Positions 41,280 to 50,911 of a stretch of 64,000 nt of DNA are shown one piece after another; position 1 is the first letter of the stretch, and every line of letters starts with the position of its first letter. The translations under genes and the position numbers were made by a program. The notes beneath the pieces were generated by a model. The model was not told the origin of the DNA, made no database searches, and saw nothing but the letters and a program-made list of their open reading frames with translations. This DNA comes from Flavobacterium sp. NRK F7 (GTDB taxonomy: Bacteria > Bacteroidota > Bacteroidia > Flavobacteriales > Flavobacteriaceae): NCBI RefSeq assembly GCF_024054195.1, contig NZ_JAMXLB010000001.1, positions 569,079-633,078 of the forward strand. The letters run 5' to 3'.

Positions 41280-44051
41280 TTAGAAGTTAATGTAGAAGTT
41301 AACAAAATATGTTCTTCCATAACCGTAGAAATATTTTGAACCAAAAGAAGGAGTTCCATTTGCTCTATCTGCAGCTAAATCTGGGTATGTTGCTTTTCTA
41401 GATTGTTCAAATCCTCCTGTTTTATAAACCTCATCTAATACGTTATTGATGGAAGCAAAGAATCCAAATGTATTTCTGTTTTTAGAACTGATTCTCCAAG
41501 ATTTACCACCAATTACATTCAACAACATGAAATTATCAAATTTTTCTTGTTGTAAGATATTTCTAACTGAAGTTTCAGTAACACCATCATAGTTATCTCC
41601 TGTGCTAGGATCAACTGTAAAGTTATCTGTTCTCAAAATACTAGACACATCAACATAACTACCTGTTAAGTAGTTAATATTTGCTCCAATCCACCAATAA
41701 TGGGGATCTCTATATTCTAATCCAAAAGAATACGCTTGTTCTGGTAAACCTGGTTGGCGATAATCTTTTAAATATACCGTTCCAAAGTTACGAATTGGGT
41801 TTAATCCTTCTGCAGCTCTACCATCATCATTGGTAATCAATTTAGCATTATCAGAATAGATATATTGACCAAATGAAGCAGATGCATTAGCTGTTATAGT
41901 GGAAGTAATTTTATATTCCAATCCTAATTCAGCACCCATAGCTTGTTTATCAAGACCTGTAACGATTTCGCTTACAAATGAATCTGCATCTCCATCAGCA
42001 TCTCCGATACTTTCTGCATAATAAAAAGAAATCTCAGAACTGTTAGAAATTTTATTATAGAAACCTGTTAAACGAGCTTTTAATTTAGGAGAACGAATAA
42101 TATAACTTGCATCAGCTGCAACAATATTTTCATCTGTTAAGTTTGGCGTAATGTTATTATTTAAACGTGCATTTGAAAACACATTTCTCATAATTGGCGC
42201 TTTAGTCATATATACTCCATTGAAATCTAATAAATGACGACCATTGATTTTATACGTTAAACCTCCTTTGAAACCAAAGTTTTCATAAGTAGTCTTTTGG
42301 CTCTTTCCATAAGAATTGTTAGCATAGATTCCGTTTCTGTACAATCCTTCTCTTTGGTATTCTGTTCTTGAAAAAGATTGCGCTAAATAAAAATCAAATT
42401 TATTATAATTGAATTTAAATTGGGTAAACCCGTCAAAAACAGTAGCAAAAAGATTGTAATTATACCCATAGGTTTCGTTTTCGCCAACGTATCTATTTGG
42501 ATTATTTAAGTCTGACTGACTTCTATCTCCCGAATAGAAAGGATCAATATCAGCAAAATACGTTCCGCCCATTAAATCTAATAAATTTTGGAAATTATGT
42601 GATTTTAATCTTTTAAAATTAACGCCTGCATTCAATGAAATATGATCTGATAAACTCGCATTTAAAATAGAGTTGGCACTCCATTGAGTATCATCTGTTC
42701 TATCTTCATACAACACATAAATACTTCTTCCAGGGAAACCAGAGTTTTGGTTTGCTAAATACATTGCATTCCAATTGATTTGCGAATTATTTACAAAATC
42801 ATTTCTTATTCCATCAATCTCAGCCTGTGAATACGTTCCTAAGTTATTGAAATAACTAGGTAATTTTTTATAGTAAGTAGGATCAGGATTATTTCCATTT
42901 TGATAGTCTAATCTTGTATTTCCTATTGAACCTGTTTGATAAGCCACATTCGTATTCAATGTGGTATTTTCGTTTATTTTCCAATAATGAGATAACATAT
43001 TAATTGGCTCTGCAATATCTTTATCTCTTGAGTTTCTTTTTTGGTCACCTTGCCATCCCCAATACGAATTGTATTTCACGCCCATTAAATCGGTAACTTC
43101 TTGAGTGTTTGGAGACGATTTACCTCTGCTATTTTCAGCATAAATTGAAGTAAAATTGATACTGTGATTGTCATTAAATTTTTTCTCAACACTTGCAAAT
43201 AATGAATTTGCACTGTAATCTGTTCCTTCGAAGTAACCTTCTTCCGCCCATCTTCTTGAACCAGAAACTACAAATGCCCATCCTTTATCATTTAAACCTG
43301 AAGCATGTGTTCCCATTGCTCTCCAACTGTAATTGGTATTTGTTCCAGACATTGTAATTCTACTTCCTGGTCTATAATGAGAAGCTCTAGTATCTATTTC
43401 TTGCGTCCCAAGAATACCTCCAAAAGTATATTCAGAAGGCGATGATCCCATAGTAAATTCTTGATTACGAGTAGCATCATTCAAACCTCCCCAATTGCTC
43501 CATTGTGGTCTTCCATCATAAATCTTATTCATTGTAATTCCATTAATCATTGTCGTTCCATATTGGTTATCCAAACCTCGAATTCTAAAACGAGCTTGAC
43601 CCCAATTAAAAGCAGCTGCTTGTTGATACGTATCTCTAGAAGCTTGTAACAATCCTGAGGTGCTTTCAGAACCTGTATTGTCATCTCCTAAATCATTTTC
43701 TGTAATGGTTACCAAACTTAATTGTAATTCAGTCGTAATATCTTCTTCTAAAACAATAGTTCCTAAATCTACTGTTTGCCCAGGAGCAACTTCTAAAACA
43801 AACGTTTGTGTTCTATATCCAGTTGAACTAACCACAAGAACAGGTTCTCCATCTGGAATAGATTTAAAAGTGAAAATACCTTCAGCATCAGTTACAACAG
43901 ATTGATTTGTACTTTGAATTGTTGCAACTACATTTTGTAATGGCTTTTGTGATTTTGAATCAACAACTTTACCCTTTAAGGTACTCGTTTGTTGTGCAAA
44001 AACAAAAACGGCTTGTAGCACTAATAATGTGCTTAATACAAGTTTTTTCAT
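41280..44051 (-). CDS. TonB-dependent receptor with carboxypeptidase-like N-terminal extension
   Basis: A 923-residue outer-membrane receptor. A signal peptide (VLQAVFVFAQQ) precedes a CarboxypepD_reg-like domain (TLKGKVVDSKSQKPLQNVVA), then a plug (RFRIRGLDNQYGTTMINGITMN) and a 22-strand-type barrel ending in an aromatic strand (YFVNFYINF). It imports a ligand across the outer membrane with TonB energy. The lipoproteins downstream and the divergent EEP-family enzyme suggest uptake of a nucleic-acid- or phosphate-ester-derived substrate (inference). Confidence 0.9.
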   Translation of the reverse strand: MKKLVLSTLLVLQAVFVFAQQTSTLKGKVVDSKSQKPLQNVVATIQSTNQSVVTDAEGIFTFKSIPDGEPVLVVSSTGYRTQTFVLEVAPGQTVDLGTIVLEEDITTELQLSLVTITENDLGDDNTGSESTSGLLQASRDTYQQAAAFNWGQARFRIRGLDNQYGTTMINGITMNKIYDGRPQWSNWGGLNDATRNQEFTMGSSPSEYTFGGILGTQEIDTRASHYRPGSRITMSGTNTNYSWRAMGTHASGLNDKGWAFVVSGSRRWAEEGYFEGTDYSANSLFASVEKKFNDNHSINFTSIYAENSRGKSSPNTQEVTDLMGVKYNSYWGWQGDQKRNSRDKDIAEPINMLSHYWKINENTTLNTNVAYQTGSIGNTRLDYQNGNNPDPTYYKKLPSYFNNLGTYSQAEIDGIRNDFVNNSQINWNAMYLANQNSGFPGRSIYVLYEDRTDDTQWSANSILNASLSDHISLNAGVNFKRLKSHNFQNLLDLMGGTYFADIDPFYSGDRSQSDLNNPNRYVGENETYGYNYNLFATVFDGFTQFKFNYNKFDFYLAQSFSRTEYQREGLYRNGIYANNSYGKSQKTTYENFGFKGGLTYKINGRHLLDFNGVYMTKAPIMRNVFSNARLNNNITPNLTDENIVAADASYIIRSPKLKARLTGFYNKISNSSEISFYYAESIGDADGDADSFVSEIVTGLDKQAMGAELGLEYKITSTITANASASFGQYIYSDNAKLITNDDGRAAEGLNPIRNFGTVYLKDYRQPGLPEQAYSFGLEYRDPHYWWIGANINYLTGSYVDVSSILRTDNFTVDPSTGDNYDGVTETSVRNILQQEKFDNFMLLNVIGGKSWRISSKNRNTFGFFASINNVLDEVYKTGGFEQSRKATYPDLAADRANGTPSFGSKYFYGYGRTYFVNFYINF

Positions 44052-44190
44052 AGAAAGAATAAAAATTAATAATAATTTAAACTTTAAGCGGTTTAAACTT
44101 AACAGCCTGCAAATGTATAACTTTTAATAATATTATTTACCTTTGGCACCGATTTTGTAATAAAATTGATAATTATATAACATACATTTC

Positions 44191-45297
44191 ATGAAAATTA
44201 AACAATTTTTAATCGCTTTTTTTGTGTTATTCACAATAAGCAAGGCTTTTTCACAAGATAAGAAATTTAAAATTCATACCGTAGCATTCTATAATTTTGA
44301 AAATCTTTTCGATACTATTAATGACCCAAATACTATAGATGAAGAATATTTGCCGAACAAAGGTTGGACATACAAAAACTATAGAAAAAAGTTAGATAAT
44401 TTAAGTCGTGTAATCATAGAACTTGGTACAGATGAAAATCCTTCTAACTCTCCAGTAGTAATTGGTGCGTGTGAAATTGAAAACCGACGTGTTTTAGAAG
44501 ATTTAGTGAAGCATCCAACATTGGTTAACAAAGGATATAAAATTATTCACTTTGACTCTCCTGATAGAAGAGGTATTGATGTAGCACTTTTATATCAAGA
44601 TAAATATTTTACACCTGTAAGTTATACCAATATTCCATTATACATCTATAAAGATGGTAAAAGTAACGGTAAAAAAGAAGAAAAAGAAAAAGAAGAGGAA
44701 ACGGATGATGCGGTTCAAATAGATGAGTCAACCCAACGAATTTACACGCGTGACCAATTATTAGTTACGGGCTATTTAGAAGGTGAAGAAATTAGTTTTA
44801 TTGTGAATCACTGGCCATCTCGTTCTGGGGGAGAGAAAAAAAGTAGTCCAAATAGAGAAGCCGCAGGTGCATTAAACAGAAAAATCATTGATTCTCTTTA
44901 TAAAATTAATCCAAAAGCAAAGGTAATTACTATGGGTGATTTGAATGATGACCCAACCAATAAAAGTGTTAAAAAAGGAGTAGGTGCAGTAGGAACTAAA
45001 GAAGAATTAAAACCTTTTGGAATCTATAACCCCATGGAAAAAATGCACAAACAAGGTATAGGAACTTTAGGGTATCGTGATTCTTGGAATATTTTTGATC
45101 AAATTATGCTTTCTGAACCTTTAGTAAAAGGAGATTATTCTACATGGACCTATTGGAAAGCCAATGTGTTTAAAAAACCGTACCTTATTCAAAATGAAGG
45201 AAGATGGAAAGGCTATCCTAAACGAAACTCGAATGGTGTTCCTGGATTTAGTGATCACTTACCTGTTTATGTATATTTAATTAAACAAGTGAATTAA
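44191..45297 (+). CDS. Endonuclease/exonuclease/phosphatase (EEP) family protein, exported
   Basis: A 368-residue protein with a signal peptide (MKIKQFLIAFFVLFTISKAFSQ) and EEP motifs: FYNFENLFDT near the N-terminus, GACEIENRRVLEDL, FIVNHWPSRSGGE, MGDLNDDPTN and the terminal FSDHLPVYV. The fold hydrolyses phosphodiesters in nucleic acids or lipids. It is divergent from the TonB receptor operon. A TACCTTTG box (44138-44145) is a probable -7 element. Confidence 0.88.
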   Translation: MKIKQFLIAFFVLFTISKAFSQDKKFKIHTVAFYNFENLFDTINDPNTIDEEYLPNKGWTYKNYRKKLDNLSRVIIELGTDENPSNSPVVIGACEIENRRVLEDLVKHPTLVNKGYKIIHFDSPDRRGIDVALLYQDKYFTPVSYTNIPLYIYKDGKSNGKKEEKEKEEETDDAVQIDESTQRIYTRDQLLVTGYLEGEEISFIVNHWPSRSGGEKKSSPNREAAGALNRKIIDSLYKINPKAKVITMGDLNDDPTNKSVKKGVGAVGTKEELKPFGIYNPMEKMHKQGIGTLGYRDSWNIFDQIMLSEPLVKGDYSTWTYWKANVFKKPYLIQNEGRWKGYPKRNSNGVPGFSDHLPVYVYLIKQVN

Positions 45298-45316
45298 AAA
45301 ACTTATAATATTTGAG

Positions 45317-45350
45317 AAAAGGTTAGTCCAAAAAAGACTAACCTTTTTCT
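45317..45350 (+). terminator. Terminator after the EEP-family gene
   Basis: The stem AAAAGGTTAGTC / GACTAACCTTTT with a CAAAAAA loop is followed by a T-run, 20 bases past the stop. Confidence 0.85.
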
Positions 45351-45384
45351 TTTTTTGTAACTTTACGTTAATAAAACATTCCAA

Positions 45385-45924
45385 ATGAGCATACAAAAAC
45401 CATTCAATTTAAATCAGTGGATTAAAGAAAATAGAGCGTTACTAAAACCTCCTGTAGGGAACAAAAATTTATATGTGGATTCGGGAGATTATATTGTAAT
45501 GATTGTAGCAGGGCCTAATGCAAGAAAAGACTATCATTATAATGAAACCGAAGAGTTATTTTATCAATTAGAAGGAGAAATAACGGTCTATGTACAAGAC
45601 GAAGGTCAAAAAAAAGCAATGACCTTAAAAGCAGGTGATATGTATTTGCATCCTGCAAAAGTGCCACATTCTCCAAATCGATCAGCTGAATCTATTGGCT
45701 TAGTTATCGAAAGAAAACGCAACCATTTACCTGTAAAAGATGGATTACTTTGGTTTTGTGATACTTGCAACCACAAACTATATGAAGTCTATTTTGAATT
45801 AAATAATATTGAAGTTGATTTTTTAAAACATTTCAATCATTTTTACAATTCTGAAGCATTACGCACCTGTTCTAAATGCGGTACCATTATGGAAACCGAT
45901 TCTCGATTTGTTACTGAAGAGTAA
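45385..45924 (+). CDS. 3-hydroxyanthranilate 3,4-dioxygenase
   Basis: A 179-residue cupin enzyme. The iron ligands are visible in KDYHYNETEELFYQLEGE (His and Glu) and HPAKVPHSPNR (His). A C-terminal rubredoxin-like pair, FCDTCNHK and RTCSKCGTI, is the additional Fe site of the bacterial form. It opens the ring of 3-hydroxyanthranilate in the kynurenine route of tryptophan breakdown or NAD synthesis. An aldehyde dehydrogenase gene follows 200 bases on. Confidence 0.92.
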   Translation: MSIQKPFNLNQWIKENRALLKPPVGNKNLYVDSGDYIVMIVAGPNARKDYHYNETEELFYQLEGEITVYVQDEGQKKAMTLKAGDMYLHPAKVPHSPNRSAESIGLVIERKRNHLPVKDGLLWFCDTCNHKLYEVYFELNNIEVDFLKHFNHFYNSEALRTCSKCGTIMETDSRFVTEE

Positions 45925-46126
45925 AAGCTAATTCCTGCTATCCAGTATAGCTTTCTTCGCTAGCTTTGGTTTTTAAAACCTTAAAAAGAGCTTCTATGGT
46001 CGCTTTTTTATGGTAAAAAAACCGAAAAGATAGCCTTCAAAAAGCTATCCTTCCTATCAGGGCTAAAAATTCAAATCAATTTCATACATTTGTAAAAATT
46101 TAACAAAAACACGTAAAAAAGTTACA

Positions 46127-47680
46127 ATGTCAACAATAGCACAACAGTTTGGAATGCAAGAAGCATTGGAAATATTAGGCGTTAAAGCGACTAATTTAGG
46201 AACTTCTACAGGAAGTGAATGGTTTTCGAATGGAACTATCATTGAAAGTTACTCACCTGTAGACGGACAATTAATTGGAAAAGTACAAACTACTACAAAA
46301 GAAGATTACGAACGTGTCATGCAAAAAGCATCTGAAGCATTCAAAACTTTCAGAGCCATGCCAGCTCCACAACGAGGGGAAATTGTTCGTCAATTTGGAA
46401 ATAAATTAAGAGAATTAAAAGAACCTCTTGGAAAATTGGTTTCTTATGAAATGGGTAAATCGTTACAAGAAGGTTATGGAGAAGTTCAAGAAATGATTGA
46501 TATTTGTGACTTTGCAGTAGGTTTATCACGTCAGTTAAACGGACAAGTAATTCCATCGGAAAGACCAGGTCACGTGATGCGTGAACAATGGCATCCCATT
46601 GGAATTGTGGGTATTATTTCAGCTTTCAATTTTCCAGTAGCCGTTTGGTCTTGGAACACGGCCTTAGCTTGGATTTGTGGAGATGTATGTGTTTGGAAAG
46701 CTTCTGAAAAGGCACCTTTATGTTCTATCGCTTGTCAAAATATTATTGCAGGAATCTTAAAAGAAAATAATTTACCGGAAGGTATTTCATGTATTATCAA
46801 CGGAGATTATACAGTGGGTGAAATGATGACTGCCGATACTCGTATTCCTTTAGTTTCTGCAACGGGTTCTACTAGAATGGGAAGAATTGTAGGAGCAAAA
46901 GTAGCGGAACGTTTTGGTAAATCCTTATTAGAATTAGGCGGAAACAATGCTATTATTATTACTCCAACTGCCGATTTAAAAGTAGTGGTGCCTGGAGCTG
47001 TTTTTGGAGCTGTTGGTACTTGTGGACAACGTTGTACCTCAACCAGACGTTTAATTATTCATGAATCGGTTTACGATACGGTTCGCGATGCCATTGTAGG
47101 AGCTTACAAACAAATTAAAATTGGTAACCCATTAGATGAAAAAAATCATGTGGGTCCATTAATTGATAAAGATGCGGTAAACACATATTTAGCTGCGATT
47201 GAAAAAGCAAAATCAGAAGGTGGTAAAGTTTTAGTTGAAGGCGGTGTGCTTTCTGGTGAGGGTTATGAAAGTGGTTGTTATGTAAAACCGGCTATCATTG
47301 AAGCAGAAAATCATTTTGAAATTGTTCAACACGAAACCTTTGCACCGGTTTTATACTTAATGAAATACAGTGGCGACGTAGAAAATGCCATCGATTTACA
47401 AAATGGTGTGGCACAAGGATTGTCTTCTTCCATCATGACGAATAGTATGAAAGAAGCAGAAAAATTCTTGTCATTTGCAGGTTCAGATTGTGGAATTGCA
47501 AATGTGAACATAGGTACTTCAGGAGCTGAGATTGGTGGTGCTTTTGGAGGAGAAAAAGAAACTGGTGGCGGAAGAGAGTCAGGTTCAGATGCATGGAAAG
47601 TATACATGAGAAGACAAACGAACACTGTAAATTATTCCGATCAATTACCATTAGCTCAAGGAATTAAATTCGATTTATAA
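46127..47680 (+). CDS. ALDH7-like aldehyde dehydrogenase
   Basis: A 517-residue NAD(P)-dependent aldehyde dehydrogenase. The catalytic Cys lies in GTCGQRCTSTRRL, the general-base Glu in LLELGGNNAIII, and the nucleotide motif in SATGSTRMGRIV. GQRCTSTRRL and the C-terminal GGAFGGEKETGGGRESGSDAW are typical of the antiquitin/ALDH7 (aminoadipate-semialdehyde or piperideine-6-carboxylate) branch. Position after a kynurenine gene would also allow 2-aminomuconate-semialdehyde oxidation. A TACATTTG box lies at 46085-46092. Confidence 0.88.
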   Translation: MSTIAQQFGMQEALEILGVKATNLGTSTGSEWFSNGTIIESYSPVDGQLIGKVQTTTKEDYERVMQKASEAFKTFRAMPAPQRGEIVRQFGNKLRELKEPLGKLVSYEMGKSLQEGYGEVQEMIDICDFAVGLSRQLNGQVIPSERPGHVMREQWHPIGIVGIISAFNFPVAVWSWNTALAWICGDVCVWKASEKAPLCSIACQNIIAGILKENNLPEGISCIINGDYTVGEMMTADTRIPLVSATGSTRMGRIVGAKVAERFGKSLLELGGNNAIIITPTADLKVVVPGAVFGAVGTCGQRCTSTRRLIIHESVYDTVRDAIVGAYKQIKIGNPLDEKNHVGPLIDKDAVNTYLAAIEKAKSEGGKVLVEGGVLSGEGYESGCYVKPAIIEAENHFEIVQHETFAPVLYLMKYSGDVENAIDLQNGVAQGLSSSIMTNSMKEAEKFLSFAGSDCGIANVNIGTSGAEIGGAFGGEKETGGGRESGSDAWKVYMRRQTNTVNYSDQLPLAQGIKFDL

Positions 47681-47703
47681 TTCAACAAATAAATTACAAT
47701 GAC

Positions 47704-47733
47704 AAAACCCCAGTAATTAGTTACTGGGGTTTT
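47704..47733 (+). terminator. Terminator after the ALDH gene
   Basis: A perfect stem AAAACCCCAGTAA / TTACTGGGGTTTT with a TTAG loop. A near-identical hairpin lies at 49263-49294. Confidence 0.88.
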
Positions 47734-47829
47734 AATTTTAAGTTTATCTTTGTTTCAAGAAAGAAAACCATAAATCAAAAATATTTGCTATTTATGGTTT
47801 TAAATATTTATAATTAATAATAAAAAACC

Positions 47830-49257
47830 ATGCGAGTTTTAACCATCTTATTTTTAGGCCTTTCCATTTTTGCAAGATCTCAGAATGTCATTGTTGAAGA
47901 AAAATTTGAAAAAGATAATGTACCGTTAAATTATGAGCTTCTTCCTTTACAAAATAAGTTAGCTATTAAAAAAGGGAAAGTATTTGGTTTTTCAACCAAT
48001 AGAGAAGTCAATAAAGTAACCACCTATAATTCTGAAGGTAAGGACAGCATTTGTTTTGACAATAAATCTCTTATGGATGTTTATTTTAATTATAGTGGGA
48101 ATGTGATAATTGCAGAAGACTTTTCTAAAATGAAAGTCTCAGGAGACAACATACATATTTTAGGTAAATTTGGTGATAAAATATTAGACCCAAAAAAATA
48201 CCAACCATTTTATATATTTGATGACCAAGCAATAATGAGAAGAAAAGAAAAAGACAAATATAATGTTGTTATACCTTATAAAGGTAATACATCTTCTAAA
48301 GCTAATTTAAAATTTGAAGGAACTGAAAGAATTGTGGGGGAAAATTTTTATGAATCCCAAAGGGTTCCTGGAAGTAAAGTTTTTATAAATGAAAAAGGCA
48401 ATTTAGAAGCAATTTATAAGTCTTTGACAAAAGATTGTAAAGAATCTATAATTTATAGAACAGAATATACTCCTTTAGGTGATAGAATAGCTGATATTCA
48501 ATATAATTTAACCTTAAAAGATTACAGTTTTATATTATCTGTTACTGGTGGTGGTTACATGGTTACAAAATCAGTGGGTGGTTTTACCAATAGGTTTACA
48601 AACAATGCTGGTTTTACCACTACAGTTAGTTTAGGTTCTAATACCTATTCAGATTTTGGAGATGATGGATCAATTAATAATTTATTTTTTGATAATTCTG
48701 GCAATGTATATGTTTATGGTATGCTAGGGAAAAAAGAAAAGAAAAATTTATTATATAATAGAATCGTGGGATATTATATTTATAAATATAATAAAGAAGG
48801 AAGTTTGATTTGGGAAAAAAAATTTGAAACAGGAGATAAATTAGAAAAAATAGGTGTTGCTTATTTAAACAATACTTATGTAAGATTATTCAACAATGAA
48901 GGTAAGTTACAATTTTTATTTGCTTCAACACAGCCAGATGAAGTATTGATGCTGTGTGATATAAATAAAGAAACTGGAGATTTTATTAATTCTGATTTTT
49001 ATTCTTTTAAAACAAACAATTCAAACGATTTTACAGATTTTATTTTTGCATCTATTACCGATAAAGATGATTTGAAAAACAAAATTATAGACTATGAAGG
49101 ATTAATGTTATATTATAAAAACAAAAAGTTTAAGGATTACATAGATTCTACTGTACATAAAAGCAAAATTTATTTTAATACACTTATTAATAAAGAAGGC
49201 ACTTGGTTAATAGAATCTGACAATAAATCCTATTATAAAGTAATTTATTTTGAATAA
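47830..49257 (+). CDS. Uncharacterised exported protein
   Basis: A 475-residue protein with a signal peptide (MRVLTILFLGLSIFARSQ). The mature part is Lys/Asn/Tyr-rich with repeating beta-strand pairs (for example NNLFFDNSGNVYVYGMLGK, YIYKYNKEGSLIWEKKF), suggesting a propeller-like fold. I recognise no family. Base composition is even more AT-rich than that of its neighbours. It is bracketed by twin hairpins at 47704 and 49263. Confidence 0.65.
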   Translation: MRVLTILFLGLSIFARSQNVIVEEKFEKDNVPLNYELLPLQNKLAIKKGKVFGFSTNREVNKVTTYNSEGKDSICFDNKSLMDVYFNYSGNVIIAEDFSKMKVSGDNIHILGKFGDKILDPKKYQPFYIFDDQAIMRRKEKDKYNVVIPYKGNTSSKANLKFEGTERIVGENFYESQRVPGSKVFINEKGNLEAIYKSLTKDCKESIIYRTEYTPLGDRIADIQYNLTLKDYSFILSVTGGGYMVTKSVGGFTNRFTNNAGFTTTVSLGSNTYSDFGDDGSINNLFFDNSGNVYVYGMLGKKEKKNLLYNRIVGYYIYKYNKEGSLIWEKKFETGDKLEKIGVAYLNNTYVRLFNNEGKLQFLFASTQPDEVLMLCDINKETGDFINSDFYSFKTNNSNDFTDFIFASITDKDDLKNKIIDYEGLMLYYKNKKFKDYIDSTVHKSKIYFNTLINKEGTWLIESDNKSYYKVIYFE

Positions 49258-49262
49258 AAATT

Positions 49263-49294
49263 AAAAACCCCAGTAATTAGTTATTGGGGTTTTT
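49263..49294. terminator. Bidirectional terminator, twin of 47704-47733
   Basis: AAAAACCCCAGTAA / TTATTGGGGTTTTT with a TTAG loop lies between the convergent genes ending at 49257 and 49299. Confidence 0.88.
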
Positions 49295-49298
49295 AATT

Positions 49299-50069
49299 TT
49301 ATATCACACTTCTTAATTTGTCAATTTTACTTTTGATGGAACCTATTTCAAACAATCGCAACACTTTAAAAATTAAGGAAGGAATAAAACTAGCATTGGT
49401 AATTAAATCTGCTATTTTAGTGATTTTTTGATCCCTAATTACAATTTGCTCTTGTAATTGAGAGGTATCTAATGGTGCTAGTTGAACTGCAAATTTCCAA
49501 GCTCCATTTCTAGCTTCCTGCATACTGAAATCAATTAAAAATGTGTCTACATGTCGTGTCTTTTTTAAAATCCATTTTAGAAAAGGCCAAACATCAGAAA
49601 GTGCGGTTTCTACATTCCCTACCAAGGATGATAAAATATGATTTATCATGTTAAAATCGGCTTCTAAATCTTGTATTTTGTCACCTGGTGCTACTTGTGC
49701 TGCTGCAATACTTAAATCTAAATTAATGTGCGCATTCATACCTAATAATAAATGTTGTAACAAGACAATCCAAAAATCAGTGGCATATTCAAATGCTACT
49801 TGCCAGGAAGTAGAAGGTTTCAATCCCCATTTGTATTCATAATATGCAGCAATGTAGCGATTCGCAAAGATAACATCGAGTTGCTCCATCCTAGGTCCGT
49901 TTTGAAACATCCCATTGGCAATCCCTTCTTTTACTTTTTCCGTAACTTTACAATACAAAACAGCAAAGTAGCCCATCGTACTTTTCTCGGTCAAAGCGGC
50001 ATCTATAATTATATTCAAATGCAGAATAACCTCATCAATTGTTTTCGCTTGTGGTATTTGTTGTGACAT
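49299..50069 (-). CDS. DUF5995 family protein
   Basis: A 256-residue, mostly helical cytoplasmic protein resembling DUF5995: FANRYIAAYYEYKWG, then QHLLLGMNAHINLDLSIAA and DFNMINHIL. The conserved His and Asp residues of the NAHINLDL block could bind a metal, as in a zinc-dependent fold, but no activity is established. Transcribed alone. Confidence 0.78.
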   Translation of the reverse strand: MSQQIPQAKTIDEVILHLNIIIDAALTEKSTMGYFAVLYCKVTEKVKEGIANGMFQNGPRMEQLDVIFANRYIAAYYEYKWGLKPSTSWQVAFEYATDFWIVLLQHLLLGMNAHINLDLSIAAAQVAPGDKIQDLEADFNMINHILSSLVGNVETALSDVWPFLKWILKKTRHVDTFLIDFSMQEARNGAWKFAVQLAPLDTSQLQEQIVIRDQKITKIADLITNASFIPSLIFKVLRLFEIGSIKSKIDKLRSVI

Positions 50070-50157
50070 GTTGTTTATTTTTAGGAAAAATACTGCTTTT
50101 TTCTATTATTATTAATATCAAATATATTTTTATCTTTGGACTCCTATAAAAAACATC

Positions 50158-50910
50158 ATGGCATTACAAGAAGAATTTGCAAAACAAGGCATCTGGTTAT
50201 TTAGATATAGAGGTGTGTTACCGGTTATAATTTTGGTAATAGGAGCCTTGCTCTTTCTACAAACAGAATTGCATCCAGAGATTTTTCCGTTAAAAAATTC
50301 GCCTTATGAAATGTATTATGAGATGTGCTGCTTAGTTGTAAGTTTGTTAGGGTTATTCATTCGAATTTGTGTAATTGGTTTTGTACCTAAAAATACTTCA
50401 GGAAGAACGGTTGAAAAACAAGTAGCCGATAGCTTGAATACGACAGGAATGTATTCTTTGGTGCGACACCCATTATATTTAGGGAATTATTTTATGTGGT
50501 TAGGTCTTGCCATGCTTCCAGCTAATTTTTGGTTTATAGTAGCATTCACTTTCATGTATTGGGTTTACTACGAAAGAATTATGTTTTCTGAAGAAAAATT
50601 CTTGCGAAGTAAGTTTGGAGAAGCATATTTAACTTGGTCGGATAAAGTCCCAGCATTTGTTCCTGATTTTAAAAATTATCAAAAACCACACTTGTCATTT
50701 AGCTGGAAAAAAGTAGTGAGAAAAGAAATTACAGGTCTTTTTTTATTATTTCTTATCTTTTTTGTTTTTGATTATTTAGGAGTGGTAACTAAAAATGCCG
50801 CTCAACCCAATTTCTTTTTGTTTTATAGTCTAATTGTATTAACTGTTGCTATTCTGATAATTAAAATAATTAAGAAGAAGACAGATCTTTTAAAGCAAGA
50901 AAACAGGTAA
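50158..50910 (+). CDS. ICMT/PEMT-like membrane methyltransferase family protein
   Basis: A 250-residue protein with about six membrane helices and the isoprenylcysteine/phospholipid methyltransferase signature SLVRHPLYLGNYFMWLGLAM, then YYERIMFSEEKFLRSKFGEAYLTW. Such enzymes use S-adenosylmethionine to methylate membrane-associated substrates; the substrate here is unknown. A TATCTTTG box lies at 50131-50138. It converges on the dienelactone hydrolase gene with one base between stops. Confidence 0.82.
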   Translation: MALQEEFAKQGIWLFRYRGVLPVIILVIGALLFLQTELHPEIFPLKNSPYEMYYEMCCLVVSLLGLFIRICVIGFVPKNTSGRTVEKQVADSLNTTGMYSLVRHPLYLGNYFMWLGLAMLPANFWFIVAFTFMYWVYYERIMFSEEKFLRSKFGEAYLTWSDKVPAFVPDFKNYQKPHLSFSWKKVVRKEITGLFLLFLIFFVFDYLGVVTKNAAQPNFFLFYSLIVLTVAILIIKIIKKKTDLLKQENR

Positions 50911-50911
50911 A

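Noticed and set aside
45925..46126. Short repeats of GCTATC/GATAGC-type sequence upstream of the ALDH gene
   Set aside because: Only short imperfect inverted matches (around GATAGCC...AGCTATCC); could be a weak terminator, but the structure is too poor to call.
47326..47651. Overlapping minus-strand frames of 99 and 72 codons within the ALDH gene
   Set aside because: They are antisense shadows of a clearly conserved dehydrogenase; composition follows its codon pattern and no domain is visible.
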